Origin: Duganella sp. 1411
GTDB taxonomy: Bacteria > Pseudomonadota > Gammaproteobacteria > Burkholderiales > Burkholderiaceae_D
Direction: 5' to 3'
DNA length: 64,000 bases
Assembly: GCF_017833525.1 (NCBI RefSeq)
Contig: NZ_JAFICD010000001.1
Coordinates: 2,232,001-2,296,000, forward strand
Positions 7,686-20,323 of the stretch are shown one piece after another (the stretch's first letter is position 1; every line of letters begins with the position of its first letter). Both the position numbers and the translations under genes were made by a program. The notes under the pieces are model-generated. The model ran no database searches and was not told the DNA's origin. It was given only the letters and a program-made list of their open reading frames with translations.

Positions 7686-9800
7686 TTAAGCGTGCCAAAA
7701 CGGCAGGAAGTAGACCAGGAACCCCAGAATGCCGAGGATCATGACGAAAGCGTAGTGGTAGATGTAACCCGTCTGCCCCAAACGCGTCAGCTTCGAGAAC
7801 CAGTTCACGACCTTGGCGCTGCCGTTGACCAGCAGGCCGTCGATCAGGGTCTTGTCGCCGACGTTCCACAGGCCGTTACCCAGCATGCGTGCGCCGCCTG
7901 CGAAGACAACCTCGTTGAATTTGTCCATGTAGTACTTGTTATCCAACAGCGTGTGCACGGCTTTGAACTTGGCGTAGAACCAGGCCGGCACGCGTGGATT
8001 GATCATGTAGCAGTAGTACGCGGTCACGACACCGGCGATCGCCAGCCACAGTGGCAGCGACGTCAGCGAGTGGATCGCCATGGCCATCGGACCGTGGAAC
8101 TCTTCGCCCAGGATTTCCATCGCCTTGTGGTGTTCGCCGATGAAGATGACGCCTTTGAAGAAGTCGCCGTGCAGCATAGGCTGGATCGTCAGGTAGCCGA
8201 TGATGACCGAAGGGATAGCCAGCATTACCAGCGGGAACCAGACCACGAATGGCGATTCATGCGGCTTCTGGCCCGGCTCCAGGCCGTGGTGCGCGTGGTC
8301 GTCCTCTTCCTCTTCGTGATGCGCGTCCGAATCGTGGCCGTGCGCGGCCGGATCGGCGTGCGCGGCGGCCTTGGTGTCATGCGCGTGATGATCGTGGTGA
8401 TCGTGGGCGTGGGCCTGGCCGAAACGCTCTTTCCCGTGGAAGACCAGGAAGTACATGCGGAACGAGTAGAACGCGGTCACGAACACGCCTGCCAGCACGG
8501 CGAAGTTGGCGAAGCCCGAACCCCAGATGTGGGTCTCGTGCACCGCTTCGATGATCGAATCCTTCGAGTAGAAACCGGAGAAGAACGGGGTGCCGATCAG
8601 CGCCAGGGAACCGAGCAAGGACGTGATCCAGGTGATCGGCATATATTTGCGCAGGCCGCCCATGTTGCGGATGTCCTGGTCGTGGTGCATGCCGATGATG
8701 ACCGAACCGGCGCCGAGGAACAGCAGCGCCTTGAAGAACGCGTGGGTCATCAGGTGGAACACGGCCACCGAGTAGGCCGACGAGCCCAGTGCCACGGTCA
8801 TGTAGCCCAACTGCGACAGGGTCGAGTAGGCGACCACGCGCTTGATGTCGTTCTGGATGATGCCCAGGAAGCCCATGAACAGCGCGGTGATCGAGCCGAT
8901 GACCAGGATGAACGACAGCGCGGTGTCCGACAGCTCGAACAGCGGCGACATGCGCGATACCATGAAGATACCGGCGGTAACCATCGTCGCGGCGTGGATC
9001 AGTGCCGAGATCGGGGTTGGGCCTTCCATCGAGTCAGGCAGCCAGACGTGCAGCGGGAACTGGGCCGACTTGCCCATCGCGCCGATGAACAGGCAAATAC
9101 AGGCGACGGTCAGCAGCATCCAGTCGGTGCCCGGCAAGGTCAGCATCGACAGCGCTTCCCTCTTGGCGAAGACTTCCTGGTAGTTCATGGTGCCGGCGTA
9201 GGCCAGCAGCAGGCCGATGCCGAGGATGAAGCCGAAGTCGCCGACGCGGTTGACCAGGAACGCCTTCATGTTGGCCACGATCGCCGTTGGGCGCGTGTAC
9301 CAGAAGCCGATCAGCAGGTACGAGACCAGGCCCACCGCTTCCCAGCCGAAGAACAGCTGCAGGAAGTTGTTGGCCATGACCAGCATCAGCATCGAGAACG
9401 TGAACAGCGAGATGTAGGCGAAGAAGCGGTTATAGCCCGCGTCTTCCGCCATGTAGCCGATGGTGTAGATGTGCACCATCAGCGACACGAACGTCACCAC
9501 GCACATCATCATCGCCGACAGCGAATCGATCTGGAAGCCCACTTCGAACTTGATGCCGGCGATCGTCATCCAGTTGTAGATGGTGCCGTTGAACGTGGCG
9601 CCATTGAGCACGTCGTTCAGCGTCATCGCCGACAGGATGAAGGCCACCAGCACGCCCAGGATGGTGGCCGTGTGCGACGTCTTGCGCCCGACGACGTTGC
9701 CAAAGAATTTGGTTCCTAACAAACCCGCGATCGCAGCGCCGGCCAGCGGCGCCAGAGGTACGGCCAGTAGGAGGTTAGGGTTAAGAAGAGTACCCGCCAT
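7686..9800 (-). CDS. nuoL: NADH-quinone oxidoreductase subunit L, with a histidine-rich insertion
   Basis: The distal proton-pumping subunit of complex I, 704 residues. The antiporter core is clear: FFGWEAVGLVSYLLIGFW, GKSAQFPLHVWLPDSMEGPT, and IKRVVAYSTLSQLGYM. The long C-terminal helix expected of NuoL follows. At about residues 457-505, between membrane helices, there is an unusual loop rich in His, Asp and Glu (for example HAHDHHDHHAHD and HHEEEEDDHAHH). Most NuoL proteins are around 610-680 residues, so the loop explains the extra length. It looks like a metal-binding or linker segment. Confidence 0.96.
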   Translation of the reverse strand: MAGTLLNPNLLLAVPLAPLAGAAIAGLLGTKFFGNVVGRKTSHTATILGVLVAFILSAMTLNDVLNGATFNGTIYNWMTIAGIKFEVGFQIDSLSAMMMCVVTFVSLMVHIYTIGYMAEDAGYNRFFAYISLFTFSMLMLVMANNFLQLFFGWEAVGLVSYLLIGFWYTRPTAIVANMKAFLVNRVGDFGFILGIGLLLAYAGTMNYQEVFAKREALSMLTLPGTDWMLLTVACICLFIGAMGKSAQFPLHVWLPDSMEGPTPISALIHAATMVTAGIFMVSRMSPLFELSDTALSFILVIGSITALFMGFLGIIQNDIKRVVAYSTLSQLGYMTVALGSSAYSVAVFHLMTHAFFKALLFLGAGSVIIGMHHDQDIRNMGGLRKYMPITWITSLLGSLALIGTPFFSGFYSKDSIIEAVHETHIWGSGFANFAVLAGVFVTAFYSFRMYFLVFHGKERFGQAHAHDHHDHHAHDTKAAAHADPAAHGHDSDAHHEEEEDDHAHHGLEPGQKPHESPFVVWFPLVMLAIPSVIIGYLTIQPMLHGDFFKGVIFIGEHHKAMEILGEEFHGPMAMAIHSLTSLPLWLAIAGVVTAYYCYMINPRVPAWFYAKFKAVHTLLDNKYYMDKFNEVVFAGGARMLGNGLWNVGDKTLIDGLLVNGSAKVVNWFSKLTRLGQTGYIYHYAFVMILGILGFLVYFLPFWHA

Positions 9801-9848
9801 GATGAACCTTAATCGTTATTTTTCGAGATTAGAACTAAAGCCACGGGA

Positions 9849-10157
9849 TCAACCCTTCAGGCTATCCAGGTCTTCCACATTGATGGTGTCCAGATTACGG
9901 AACAGCACCACCAGAATCGCGAGGCCGATCGCCGATTCGGCGGCCGCCACGGTCAGGATGAAGAAAACGAAGATCTGCCCGGCCGCGTCGCCCAGGTAGT
10001 GGGAGAACGCGATGAAGTTCATGTTCACCGCCAGCAGCATCAATTCGATGGCCATCAGCAGGATAATGATGTTCTTGCGATTCAGGAAAATACCGACGAT
10101 CGAGATCGCGAACAGAATCGCGCCGAGAACGAGGTAGTGAGCTAGCGATAAAGTCAT
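9849..10157 (-). CDS. nuoK: NADH-quinone oxidoreductase subunit K
   Basis: The 102-residue, three-helix subunit of complex I. The conserved membrane glutamates are seen in [16 protein letters not shown] and in [17 protein letters not shown]. The tail VEDLDSLKG is typical. Its start overlaps the nuoJ stop by 4 bp (ATGA). Confidence 0.97.
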   Translation of the reverse strand: MTLSLAHYLVLGAILFAISIVGIFLNRKNIIILLMAIELMLLAVNMNFIAFSHYLGDAAGQIFVFFILTVAAAESAIGLAILVVLFRNLDTINVEDLDSLKG

Positions 10158-10789
10158 GGTGTCTCCTTTACTTCGGCCGAACCGGCGACGGCGCCACGCG
10201 TGGTGACGGCGTCGATCTTGACGATCTTCAGACGGTCGTTGCGCTTGACGCGCACGGCGTCGGCCGGGTCGAAATGTTTGGTGTCCTTGCGCTTGCGCAG
10301 CGTCAGCGCCACCGCCGCGATGATCGCGACCAGCAGAATCGCCGCGGCCACTTCAAAGCCGTAGACATATTTGGTGAAGATCAGGACACCCAGTTCCTTG
10401 GTGCCGCCGATGTTGCCGGCGCTGACGGCCTGCTGGTCGAACGACAGGAAGGAGCGCCACAGCACGGCGGCCATTTCCAGCACGATGATGGCGCCGACGA
10501 GCGACGCGATCGGCAGGTAGCCCCAGAAGTTTTCCCGCATCTTCTCGGTGTCGATATCGAGCATCATCACCACGAACAGGAACAGCACCATGACGGCGCC
10601 GACATAGACCAGCACCAGCACAATGGCCAGGAACTCGGCTTCGAGCAGCATCCAGATGCCGGCGGCCGAGAAGAACGCCAGCACCAGGAACAGCGCGGCG
10701 TGCACCGGGTTGCGGTCTGTGATAACGCGCAACGCAGCCAATACCATGATGGCTGAGAAGGCGTAGAACAAAGCAGTTTTAAATTCCAT
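10154..10789 (-). CDS. nuoJ: NADH-quinone oxidoreductase subunit J
   Basis: The 211-residue membrane subunit with five predicted helices. The signature [20 protein letters not shown] marks the third helix, which carries the pi-bulge region of NuoJ. The C-terminus extends into a basic cytoplasmic tail ([20 protein letters not shown]). It overlaps nuoK by 4 bp. A 92-nt gap separates it from nuoI; I see no clear signal in that gap. Confidence 0.96.
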   Translation of the reverse strand: MEFKTALFYAFSAIMVLAALRVITDRNPVHAALFLVLAFFSAAGIWMLLEAEFLAIVLVLVYVGAVMVLFLFVVMMLDIDTEKMRENFWGYLPIASLVGAIIVLEMAAVLWRSFLSFDQQAVSAGNIGGTKELGVLIFTKYVYGFEVAAAILLVAIIAAVALTLRKRKDTKHFDPADAVRVKRNDRLKIVKIDAVTTRGAVAGSAEVKETP

Positions 10790-10881
10790 AACTAACCCAA
10801 GAGACGTACAGTTTTATTGATCAACACGCTGCGACCCGCCCTGCCCCCCAACACCGGCCGGGGAACATGACAGGTCGTCGA

Positions 10882-11370
10882 TCAGCGGTAAGGAGCGTCG
10901 GCTGCGCGGGCTTCGGCGATCTGGTTTTCGTAACGATCGCCGACGGCCAGCAGCATCTCTTTGGTGTAGTACAAATCACCGCGCTTCTCGCCGTGGTACT
11001 CCAGCACGTGCGTCTCGACGATCGAATCGACCGGGCAGGACTCTTCGCAGAAACCGCAGAAGATGCACTTGGTCAGATCGATGTCGTAACGCGTGGTGCG
11101 GCGCGAGCCGTCGTCGCGCTGTTCCGATTCGATGGTGATGGCCATCGCCGGGCACACCGCTTCGCACAGTTTGCAGGCGATGCAGCGCTCTTCGCCGTTC
11201 GGATAGCGGCGCAGCGCGTGCAGGCCGCGGAAGCGCGGCGACATCGGCGTCTTCTCTTCCGGGTACTGCACGGTGATTTTGCGCGAGAACATGTACTTGC
11301 CCGTCAGCGCCATCCCTTTGATCAATTCGGCCAGCATGAAGCTGCCGAAAAAGTCTTTTAATCGTTCCAT
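10882..11370 (-). CDS. nuoI: NADH-quinone oxidoreductase subunit I
   Basis: The 162-residue 8Fe ferredoxin-like subunit that carries clusters N6a and N6b to NuoB. Two full [4Fe-4S] motifs are present: [12 protein letters not shown] and [12 protein letters not shown]. The N-terminal amphipathic segment ([20 protein letters not shown]) anchors it to the membrane arm. It lies directly after nuoH in the canonical order. Confidence 0.98.
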   Translation of the reverse strand: MERLKDFFGSFMLAELIKGMALTGKYMFSRKITVQYPEEKTPMSPRFRGLHALRRYPNGEERCIACKLCEAVCPAMAITIESEQRDDGSRRTTRYDIDLTKCIFCGFCEESCPVDSIVETHVLEYHGEKRGDLYYTKEMLLAVGDRYENQIAEARAADAPYR

Positions 11371-11382
11371 TTTCTCTCGTCC

Positions 11383-12468
11383 TTACTTCCAGATATTCCA
11401 GGATGTCTGCATCCAGCCGGCCACGAACACCAGGTACACCAGCGTCAGAGGAATGAACACTTTCCAGCCCAGGCGCATGATCTGGTCATAGCGGTAGCGT
11501 GGGAAGGTACCGCGCACCCAGATGAAGACCGACACCAGGAAGAACGCCTTGACGAACAACCAGAAGAAGCCGCCGAAACCGCCGCCGAACTCGAGGAAGG
11601 CGAATGGCGCGGACCAGCCGCCCAGGAACATGATCGAACCGATAGTGGCGATCAGGATCATGTTGGCGTATTCGGCCAGCATGAACATGGCGTAGGCCAT
11701 GCCCGAGTACTCGACCATGTGGCCGGCGACGATCTCGGACTCGCCCTCGACCACGTCGAACGGGTGGCGGTTCGCTTCGGCCAGGCCGGAGGTCAGGTAG
11801 ACCACGAACAGCGGCAACAGCGGCAGCCAGTTCCACGACAGGATGTTGATACCCTTGGCGGCGAACATGCCCACCTGCTGGCCGGCGACGATGTCGCCGA
11901 AGTTCAGCGAGCCGGAGACCATCAGGATCACGACGAATACGAAGCCCATCGGGATTTCGTAGGAGATCATCTGCGCCGAGGCGCGCATCGCGCCCATGAA
12001 CGAGTACTTCGAGTTCGAGGCCCAGCCGGCGATGATGATGCCGTAGACTTCCATCGAGGTGATCGCCATCAGCAGCAGCAAGGCGGCGTTGACGTTGGCC
12101 AGCACCGCTTCCGGGCCGAAAGGCACGACCGACCACGCGGCCAGCGCCGGCATGATGGTCATGATCGGACCGATGACGAACAGGCCGGGGTTGGCCTTGG
12201 CCGGCATGATGATCTCTTTGAACAGCAGCTTGAGCGCATCGGCGATCGGCTGCAGCAGGCCCATAGGACCGACGCGGTTAGGACCGACGCGGATCTGGAT
12301 CCAGCCGATGAACTTGCGCTCCCACAGCGTCAGGTAGGCGACAAGGCCCATCAGCGGCAGCAGGACCAGCACGATCTTGATCATCGTCCAGATGATCGGC
12401 CAGACCGGCGCCAGCGGGCTGGTCGCGCCGAGATTGTGCAATGTAGTGACGAATTCAGGCAGAGCCAT
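11383..12468 (-). CDS. nuoH: NADH-quinone oxidoreductase subunit H
   Basis: The 361-residue membrane subunit that forms the quinone-binding channel with NuoB and NuoD. Conserved blocks are [19 protein letters not shown] near the N-terminus, and [20 protein letters not shown], the acidic loop facing the quinone site. The start shares one base with the nuoG stop, so the two are coupled. Confidence 0.98.
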   Translation of the reverse strand: MALPEFVTTLHNLGATSPLAPVWPIIWTMIKIVLVLLPLMGLVAYLTLWERKFIGWIQIRVGPNRVGPMGLLQPIADALKLLFKEIIMPAKANPGLFVIGPIMTIMPALAAWSVVPFGPEAVLANVNAALLLLMAITSMEVYGIIIAGWASNSKYSFMGAMRASAQMISYEIPMGFVFVVILMVSGSLNFGDIVAGQQVGMFAAKGINILSWNWLPLLPLFVVYLTSGLAEANRHPFDVVEGESEIVAGHMVEYSGMAYAMFMLAEYANMILIATIGSIMFLGGWSAPFAFLEFGGGFGGFFWLFVKAFFLVSVFIWVRGTFPRYRYDQIMRLGWKVFIPLTLVYLVFVAGWMQTSWNIWK

Positions 12469-14783
12469 TATTTACCCTCCCCTGCTTTTTCAACGGTGAT
12501 AGGACCGAACATGCCACCCAGGGCGGCGGTCGACGGATGCGCGGCGGCGACGCGCACGGCGTTGGCCGGCAGGCCCGCATCGACGGCGGCGACCAGGATC
12601 GCGCTGCCCGAACCTTGCGTTACCTTGACGGTGTCGCCGGCGGCGACGCCCAGTTGCTGCGCCAGGGCGGTCGACAGGTGCGCTTTCGGCGCGGCCGAAT
12701 CGGCCATCTTTTGCAGCGACTCGGCGCGGCGCACGACGGCGTCGGCGAAGTAGATCGGCACGTCGGCGATACGTTCGGTGCCGGTCGACGCGGTCGAACC
12801 AGCGACCAGCGACTGCTTGGTGATGTTGTTCAGCTTAGCCGAGAAACCGGCGGCGTTGACCACTTCGTCGCGGATCGCTTCCGAGGTGTCGTAGTCGAAG
12901 CCGGACAGGCCGAGGATGTTACCCAGCACGCGCAGCACTTTCCACGCCGGGCGGGTTTCCAGCATCGGCTTGACGGTGCCGTTGAAGCTTTGCGGACGGC
13001 CTTCGCAGTTGACGAAGGTGCCCGAGGTTTCGCTGAATGGCGACACCGGCAGCAGCACGTCGGCGTAGTCCATGCCGTGCTTGTAGGCGGACATGACGAC
13101 GACCATCTCGGCTTTTTTCAGCGCGGCGACGGCGGCCTGCGGGTTGTACGCGTCCAGTTCCGGCTCGACGTTCAACAGCACGTAGGCTTGTTTCGCTTCG
13201 GTGAAGGCCGGAGCCTTGGCGCCGTTGGCGTTGACCAGGTAGGCGCCGACGGTGTTGGCGGCCTCGGTCAGGTAACCCAGCTTGGCGCCGGTTTGTTCGG
13301 CGATCCATTGCGCGGCGGCGTGCAGCGCGGCCGCTTGCGGGTGCTGCGTTGCCGCGTTACCCAGGAAGACGCCCCTGTTTTCACCCGACAGCAGCGACGC
13401 GGCGATGGCGGTCGCGGCGTCCGACGCCTCGATGCCTTCGAAGCCGGCGGGGGCCGACACTTCCTTGGCCTTGGCGACAGCCACCACCACTTGCGACAGC
13501 GCCGACAGCCAGTCCGACGGCGCGGCGATCATCTTGTTCGCCACCTTCATCAGCAAGTCGTCGTCGGTCGCGTGCAGGACCGACAGCTTGGCGCCGTTCT
13601 TGACGGCGGTGCGCAGGCGGGTCGCCAGCAGCGGGTGATCCTTGCGCAGGAAGGAGCCGATCACGAAGGCGCGGTTCAACGCGCCGAATTCGGTGATGCT
13701 CATGCCCAGCCAAGGGGTCACGTCGGTCAGCGAGAAATCGCTGTGGCGCAGACGCGTGTCGACGCTGTCCGAGCCCATGGCGCGGGTCAGCTTTTGCAGC
13801 AGGTGCAGTTCTTCCAGCGTCGAATGCGGAGTCGCCAGCGAGGCGATCGCCTTGTCACCGTGTTCGTGCTTGATGTTCTTCAGGCCGTGCGCGACGTATT
13901 CCAGCGCGGTTTGCCAGCTCACTTCTTTCCATTCGCCGCCCTGCTTCAGCATCGGCTGGGTCAGACGGTCGTCGGCGTTCAGGCCTTCGTAGGCGAAGCG
14001 GTCTTTATCGGAGATCCAGCACTCGTTGACGGCGTCGTTTTCCAGCGGCAGCACGCGCATGACCTTGCCGTTCTTGACCTGGACGATCAGGTTCGAACCG
14101 AGGCCGTCGTGCATCGACACCGACTTGCGGCGCGACAGTTCCCAGGTGCGGGCGCTGTAGCGGAACGGCTTGGACGTCAGCGCGCCGACCGGGCACAGGT
14201 CGATCATGTTGCCCGACATTTCGGAGTTGACGGTCTGGCCGACAAACGCGGTGATTTCCGAGTGCTCGCCGCGGCCGATCATGCCCAGCTCCATGACGCC
14301 GGCCACTTCCTGGCCGAAACGTACGCAGCGGGTGCACTGGATGCAGCGCGCCATCTCTTGCATCGACACCAGCGGACCGGCGTCCTTCGGCACGACGACG
14401 CGCTTGTCTTCCTCGTAGCGCGACTCGCCCTTGCCGTAGCCGACGGCCAGATCCTGCAACTGGCATTCGCCGCCCTGATCGCAGATCGGGCAGTCGAGCG
14501 GGTGGTTAATCAGCAGGAATTCCATCACGGACTTCTGGGCCTGCACGGCCTTGTCCGACGCGGAGCGCACGATCATGCCGGCCGAGACCGGCGTGGCGCA
14601 TGCTGGCAAAGGCTTGGGGGCCTTCTCCACTTCGACGAGGCACATGCGGCAGTTCGCGGCGATCGACAATTTCTTGTGATAGCAGAAGTGCGGAATGTAG
14701 GTTCCCAATTTGTTGGCGGCGTCCATCACCATGCTACCAGCAGGGACTTCGACTTTTTTGCCGTCTATTTCGATTTCAACCAT
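12468..14783 (-). CDS. nuoG: NADH-quinone oxidoreductase subunit G
   Basis: The 771-residue iron-sulfur subunit of the peripheral arm. The N-terminus has the [2Fe-2S] motif ([12 protein letters not shown] preceded by [13 protein letters not shown]), then [14 protein letters not shown] and the His-ligated cluster region, then [18 protein letters not shown] molybdopterin-oxidoreductase-like fold without visible cofactor function follows. The length is similar to other betaproteobacterial NuoG and shorter than in enterobacteria. Confidence 0.97.
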   Translation of the reverse strand: MVEIEIDGKKVEVPAGSMVMDAANKLGTYIPHFCYHKKLSIAANCRMCLVEVEKAPKPLPACATPVSAGMIVRSASDKAVQAQKSVMEFLLINHPLDCPICDQGGECQLQDLAVGYGKGESRYEEDKRVVVPKDAGPLVSMQEMARCIQCTRCVRFGQEVAGVMELGMIGRGEHSEITAFVGQTVNSEMSGNMIDLCPVGALTSKPFRYSARTWELSRRKSVSMHDGLGSNLIVQVKNGKVMRVLPLENDAVNECWISDKDRFAYEGLNADDRLTQPMLKQGGEWKEVSWQTALEYVAHGLKNIKHEHGDKAIASLATPHSTLEELHLLQKLTRAMGSDSVDTRLRHSDFSLTDVTPWLGMSITEFGALNRAFVIGSFLRKDHPLLATRLRTAVKNGAKLSVLHATDDDLLMKVANKMIAAPSDWLSALSQVVVAVAKAKEVSAPAGFEGIEASDAATAIAASLLSGENRGVFLGNAATQHPQAAALHAAAQWIAEQTGAKLGYLTEAANTVGAYLVNANGAKAPAFTEAKQAYVLLNVEPELDAYNPQAAVAALKKAEMVVVMSAYKHGMDYADVLLPVSPFSETSGTFVNCEGRPQSFNGTVKPMLETRPAWKVLRVLGNILGLSGFDYDTSEAIRDEVVNAAGFSAKLNNITKQSLVAGSTASTGTERIADVPIYFADAVVRRAESLQKMADSAAPKAHLSTALAQQLGVAAGDTVKVTQGSGSAILVAAVDAGLPANAVRVAAAHPSTAALGGMFGPITVEKAGEGK

Positions 14784-14805
14784 GGTGATCGTTACCTGAC
14801 GCAGC

Positions 14806-16101
14806 TTAGATGTAAGCGGGCACTAAGCAATGCTTGTGCTCGATGTGATATTCAAATTCTTCGCGGAATTGCTTGATGAACGCGCGCATCGGCATGGCCG
14901 CCGCGTCGCCCAGCGCGCAAATCGTGCGGCCCTGGATGTTGTCGCAAACCGAGTTCAGCACGTCCAGGTCCGACGGACGGCCCTGGCCGTTTTCGATGCG
15001 GTGGATCATGCGGTACATCCAGCCGGTGCCTTCGCGGCACGGCGTGCACTGGCCGCACGACTCTTCAAAGTAGAAGTACGCCAGGCGTTCCATCGCCTTG
15101 ACCATGCAGCGCGTCTCGTCCATGACGATGACGGCGCCCGAACCGAGCATCGAACCGGCCTTGGCGATCGAGTCGTAGTCCAGGTCGGTGTTCATCATCA
15201 GTTCGCCACGGATGACCGGGGCGGACGAGCCGCCGGGAATGACGGCCTTGATCTTTTTGCCGCCGCGCATGCCGCCTGCCAGCTCCAGCAATTTGGCGAA
15301 CGGCGTGCCCAGCGGAACTTCGTAGTTGCCCGGCATTTCAACGTCGCCCGAGATCGAGAAGATCTTCGAACCGCCGTTGTTCGGACGGCCCATGCCGAGG
15401 TACTTTTCCGGGCCCATGTTCAGGATGAACGGGACGGCGGCGAAGGTTTCGGTGTTGTTGATCGTGGTCGGTTTGCCGTACAGGCCGAACGAGGCCGGGA
15501 ACGGCGGCTTGAAGCGCGGCTGGCCCTTCTTGCCTTCCAGCGATTCGAGCAGCGCGGTTTCCTCGCCGCAGATGTAGGCGCCGTAGCCATGGTGCGCGTG
15601 CAGCTGGAAGCTGAACTCGCTGCCCATGATCTTGTCGCCCAGGAAGCCGGCGGCGCGCGCCTCTTCCAGCGCATCTTCAAATTGCGTGTAGACGTCGAAG
15701 ATCTCGCCGTGGATGTAGTTGTAGCCGACCGTGATGCCCATGGCGTAAGCGCCGATGGCCATGCCCTCGATCAATGCATGCGGGTTGTAACGCATGATGT
15801 CGCGGTCCTTGAAAGTGCCCGGCTCGCCCTCATCTGAGTTACATACCAGGTACTTTTGACCCGGGAACTGGCGCGGCATGAAGCTCCACTTCAAGCCGGT
15901 GGGGAAACCTGCGCCGCCACGGCCGCGCAACGACGACGCCTTGAGGTCGGCGATGATTTGTTCCGGGGTGATCTTCTCTTCCAGGATGCGGCGCAGCGCG
16001 CTGTAGCCGCCCCGTTTGACGTAATCTTCCAGGTGCCAGTTCTTGCCGTCGAGGTTGGCCAGAATCACCGGGTCGATGTGACGATTGTGGATGGACGTCA
16101 T
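14806..16101 (-). CDS. nuoF: NADH-quinone oxidoreductase subunit F
   Basis: The 431-residue NADH-binding flavoprotein. The glycine-rich loop [20 protein letters not shown] (about residues 57-76) binds [22 protein letters not shown] contributes to the FMN site. The [4Fe-4S] N3 motif is [13 protein letters not shown] near residue 355, with the distal Cys in a later RTICALGD. It overlaps nuoE by 4 bp. Confidence 0.98.
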   Translation of the reverse strand: MTSIHNRHIDPVILANLDGKNWHLEDYVKRGGYSALRRILEEKITPEQIIADLKASSLRGRGGAGFPTGLKWSFMPRQFPGQKYLVCNSDEGEPGTFKDRDIMRYNPHALIEGMAIGAYAMGITVGYNYIHGEIFDVYTQFEDALEEARAAGFLGDKIMGSEFSFQLHAHHGYGAYICGEETALLESLEGKKGQPRFKPPFPASFGLYGKPTTINNTETFAAVPFILNMGPEKYLGMGRPNNGGSKIFSISGDVEMPGNYEVPLGTPFAKLLELAGGMRGGKKIKAVIPGGSSAPVIRGELMMNTDLDYDSIAKAGSMLGSGAVIVMDETRCMVKAMERLAYFYFEESCGQCTPCREGTGWMYRMIHRIENGQGRPSDLDVLNSVCDNIQGRTICALGDAAAMPMRAFIKQFREEFEYHIEHKHCLVPAYI

Positions 16102-16589
16102 TTCGTATTGTTCCCACTCAGTTCCGCGACGAGACCGTCGATTTTATCGTTCGACATGAAGCTGCACATGCGGTGGTTGTTCACCAGCATGACCGGCGCG
16201 TCGCCGCACGCGCCCATGCACTCGCCTTCCATCAGCGTGAACTTGCCGTCGGCGGTGGTGTCGCGGTAGTCGATGCCCAGCTTTTGCTTCAGGTGGTGCG
16301 CGGCGCGCTCCCCGCCCGACAGCGCGCATGGCAGGTTGGTGCACACGGTGATCTTGTGCTGGCCGACCGGCTTCAGGTTGTACATATTGTAGAAAGTGGC
16401 CACTTCCTGCACGGCGATCGCCGGCATCTGGATGTAGTCGGCCAGTTCCTGCATGGTTTCCGGCGAAATCCAGCCCAGTTCAACCTGGGCGTGGGCCAGC
16501 GCGGCCATCACGGCCGACTGGCGCTGGTCGGCCGGGTACTTGGCCAGTTCGCGATCGATTTTTTTGTAGCACTGCTCTGATAACAACAT
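16098..16589 (-). CDS. nuoE: NADH-quinone oxidoreductase subunit E
   Basis: The 163-residue thioredoxin-like [2Fe-2S] subunit that partners NuoF. Cluster ligands are in CTNLPCAL and, 35 or so residues later, [16 protein letters not shown]. The N-terminal helical part ([20 protein letters not shown]) is typical. The stop and the nuoF start overlap by 4 bp. Confidence 0.98.
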   Translation of the reverse strand: MLLSEQCYKKIDRELAKYPADQRQSAVMAALAHAQVELGWISPETMQELADYIQMPAIAVQEVATFYNMYNLKPVGQHKITVCTNLPCALSGGERAAHHLKQKLGIDYRDTTADGKFTLMEGECMGACGDAPVMLVNNHRMCSFMSNDKIDGLVAELSGNNTK

Positions 16590-16600
16590 ACTTTTGCCTT

Positions 16601-17854
<1,254 letters not shown>

Positions 17855-17857
17855 TTT

Positions 17858-18448
17858 TTACTTCCCGTAATTTTCTTCGCGGATCACGCGCGGCACGTTT
17901 TCACGCGGCTCGATGGTGACCGGCTGATAGATCACGCGCTTCTGCTCGGGGTCGTAGCGCATTTCGACATAGCCCGACACCGGGAAGTCCTTGCGGAACG
18001 GATGGCCGATGAAGCCGTAGTCGGTGAGGATGCGGCGCAAGTCGTTGTGGCCTTCGAACAGGATGCCGAACATGTCGAACGCTTCGCGCTCGTACCAGTT
18101 GACGGCGCGCCACAGCGGCACCACCGACGGCAGCAGCGGCATCTCGTCGTCGGCGGCGAACGCGCGCACGCGCACGCGCCAGTTGTGCCGGATCGACAGC
18201 AGGTGCACGACGACCGCGAAACGCAGGCCGTCCCAGGCGCCGTCGCCATAGTTCAGGTAGTCGACGCCGGCCAGGTCGATCAATTGCTCGAAGCCGAGCG
18301 ACTTGTCGTCGCGCAGCGTTTGCATGACGCCGTAGTAGTCGGCGGCCTTGACGGTCACGGTGACCTCGCCCAGCGCGACGGCGATACTAACGCGATCGCC
18401 CAGGGCGGTGCCGAGGGCGCTTTGCAGTTGTTCTAATTGTGTAGTCAT
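17858..18448 (-). CDS. nuoC: NADH-quinone oxidoreductase subunit C
   Basis: The 196-residue 30-kDa-type subunit of the peripheral arm. The signature around [25 protein letters not shown] is clear, with the C-terminal [19 protein letters not shown]. It ends 3 nt before nuoD. Confidence 0.97.
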   Translation of the reverse strand: MTTQLEQLQSALGTALGDRVSIAVALGEVTVTVKAADYYGVMQTLRDDKSLGFEQLIDLAGVDYLNYGDGAWDGLRFAVVVHLLSIRHNWRVRVRAFAADDEMPLLPSVVPLWRAVNWYEREAFDMFGILFEGHNDLRRILTDYGFIGHPFRKDFPVSGYVEMRYDPEQKRVIYQPVTIEPRENVPRVIREENYGK

Positions 18449-18466
18449 CTTTTGAAGCGGCCTCGT

Positions 18467-18943
18467 TTAGCGTGCGATCGTGTTGGTGCGCTTGATCTTG
18501 TTTTGCAGCTGCATGATGCCGTACAGCAGGGCCTCGGCCGTCGGCGGACAGCCCGGCACGTAGACGTCCACCGGCACGATGCGGTCGCAACCGCGCACCA
18601 CGGAGTACGAGTAGTGGTAGTAGCCGCCGCCGTTGGCGCACGAGCCCATCGAGATGACCCAGCGCGGCTCCGGCATCTGGTCGTAGACCTTGCGCAGCGC
18701 CGGCGCCATCTTGTTGCACAGCGTGCCGGCGACGATCATCACGTCGGACTGACGCGGCGACGGACGGAACACGACGCCGAAGCGGTCCATGTCGTAACGG
18801 GCCGCGCCCACGTGCATCATTTCGACCGCGCAGCAGGCCAGACCGAACGTCATCGGGAACATCGAACCCGTGCGCGCCCAGTTGATCAGCTTGTCGGCCG
18901 AGGTGGTGATGAAACCTTCGTTTAATACGCCTTCAATAGCCAT
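18467..18943 (-). CDS. nuoB: NADH-quinone oxidoreductase subunit B
   Basis: The 158-residue subunit carrying cluster N2, the last electron donor to quinone. The ligands are seen as the tandem Cys in [11 protein letters not shown], then [14 protein letters not shown] and [14 protein letters not shown]. Only 3 nt separate its start from the nuoA stop. Confidence 0.98.
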   Translation of the reverse strand: MAIEGVLNEGFITTSADKLINWARTGSMFPMTFGLACCAVEMMHVGAARYDMDRFGVVFRPSPRQSDVMIVAGTLCNKMAPALRKVYDQMPEPRWVISMGSCANGGGYYHYSYSVVRGCDRIVPVDVYVPGCPPTAEALLYGIMQLQNKIKRTNTIAR

Positions 18944-18946
18944 GGC

Positions 18947-19306
18947 TTATTCCCAATCAAGGGCACCTTTCTTCCAGATATACCAAAAACCGACGACGAA
19001 CTCGGCGATGAAGCTCATCATCACCAGGAACCCGTTCCAGCCCAGTTCGCGCACGGAGACGCCCCATGGGAAGAAGAATGCCGTTTCCAGATCGAACAAA
19101 ATAAAGAGGATCGCGACGAGGTAGTAACGCACGTCGAATTTCATGCGCGCGTCTTCGAACGCTTCGAAGCCGCATTCATACGGGGACAGTTTTGCCGCGT
19201 CGGGCTTGTTCGGACCGAGGACGTGGCCCAACACCTGGGGGAGGATACCGACGCCGAGACCGACGAGGATAAATAACAGAACGGGGAGATAATTTTCGAG
19301 GTTCAC
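18947..19306 (-). CDS. nuoA: NADH-quinone oxidoreductase subunit A, first gene of the nuo operon
   Basis: The 119-residue, three-helix membrane subunit. The conserved loop [20 protein letters not shown] and the second-helix segment [20 protein letters not shown] are diagnostic. The frame is open to an ATG at 19420, but family members begin at [13 protein letters not shown] sequence, which here starts at GTG 19306. That start gives the usual length. The gene heads a 14-gene run in canonical order, 174 nt after the tRNA-Leu gene. Confidence 0.95.
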   Translation of the reverse strand: MNLENYLPVLLFILVGLGVGILPQVLGHVLGPNKPDAAKLSPYECGFEAFEDARMKFDVRYYLVAILFILFDLETAFFFPWGVSVRELGWNGFLVMMSFIAEFVVGFWYIWKKGALDWE

Positions 19307-19480
19307 GATGATAATCTTAAGTAGAACGATCGGTTGGACTGCGAGGATGCCTGCGGTGTTTTGCGGTGCTCTCTTAACGTTCGCCCCAATCGTACAACTT
19401 AGACCAGGATCGAACGACACATCCTCGTAAAAAAGCCAGCTCAGGTGAACACTACTCCCTTGCTGGCCTCTATATTTTTA

Positions 19481-19565
19481 TGGTGCCGACGACGAGACTC
19501 GAACTCGTACAGCTTTCGCCACTACCCCCTCAAGATAGCGTGTCTACCAATTTCACCACGTCGGC
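19481..19565 (-). tRNA. tRNA-Leu (anticodon GAG)
   Basis: An 85-nt class II tRNA read on the minus strand. The 7-bp acceptor stem GCCGACG/CGTCGGC is perfect, followed by A and encoded CCA. The D-arm has GGTAGACA, the anticodon stem CTATC/GGTAG closes the loop TTGAGGG with anticodon GAG, a long variable arm follows, and the T-arm ends with GAGTTCGAGTCTC. The position between secG and nuoA is common in Burkholderiales. Confidence 0.95.
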
Positions 19566-19782
19566 ATAAGGCCGCTATTCTACTTTGTTTTCACGCTGTT
19601 GTTAATGCGTATTGCGCTAAAACAAAAAGAAAAACGATAAATCTTTACTTCTTTTACGCACCTGATTGGTTTTCCGGCCAGGGAGCCGGAGGCACTACTA
19701 AAACTACCGCAACTTCTGCCAAAACAAACGGCAGCCGCCGCGCGGCCAAGGACAACACCGCGCTATTGAGACCATGATTATA

Positions 19783-20196
19783 TTACTTCGGGATCGATCC
19801 TGCAGGACCGGCCGGTGCCGGCGCGGTGGCTGGGGCGGCCGGAGCGGCCGGCGCGGCGGCAGGAGCGGTCGGGATCGCCGCGGCGCCGGTGGCTGGCGCC
19901 GGGGCCGGAGCGGCCGGCAGCGCCTTGTCCATCACGCCGCCGCTGACCGTGCTGTGGCCCTGCGCCGAGATGTACGACAGCGCCAGGGTGGCGCTGAAGA
20001 AGATCGCGGCGGCCACGCCGGTCGACTTCGACATGAAGTTCGACGAACCGGTGGCGCCGAACAGGCTGCCCGAGGCGCCCGAACCGAAGGCCGCGCCCAT
20101 GTCGGCGCCCTTGCCGTGTTGCAGCAAGACGAGGCCGATGATGGCGATGGCCGAAACGACTTGCACGATGATTACCAGATTGAACAAGCTGCTCAT
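19783..20196 (-). CDS. secG: Preprotein translocase subunit SecG
   Basis: SecG is a small membrane component of SecYEG that assists protein export. The 137 residues show two hydrophobic helices (NLVIIVQVVSAIAIIGLVLL and VAAAIFFSATLALSYISA) joined by the conserved GKGADMGAAFGSGASGSLFG loop. The C-terminus is a long Ala/Pro-rich tail, which makes it longer than the 110-residue E. coli protein. The gap between the tRNA gene and secG (19566-19782) holds no gene that I can support. Confidence 0.95.
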   Translation of the reverse strand: MSSLFNLVIIVQVVSAIAIIGLVLLQHGKGADMGAAFGSGASGSLFGATGSSNFMSKSTGVAAAIFFSATLALSYISAQGHSTVSGGVMDKALPAAPAPAPATGAAAIPTAPAAAPAAPAAPATAPAPAGPAGSIPK

Positions 20197-20323
20197 GTTA
20201 TTCCATTCAAAGATTAAATAGTTTTGTATCGTTTTGTTTCACGCTTGTTTCTAAGCTGCCAACAAGCTGTTTCTACCAGCGTATCGTTACCGCCCGATTA
20301 CCGTGGCGGCTTTTATACAACAC

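Noticed and set aside
19445..19777. Plus-strand open frame of 110 codons over the tRNA-Leu region
   Set aside because: It runs through the tRNA gene on the opposite strand and shows no protein family features.
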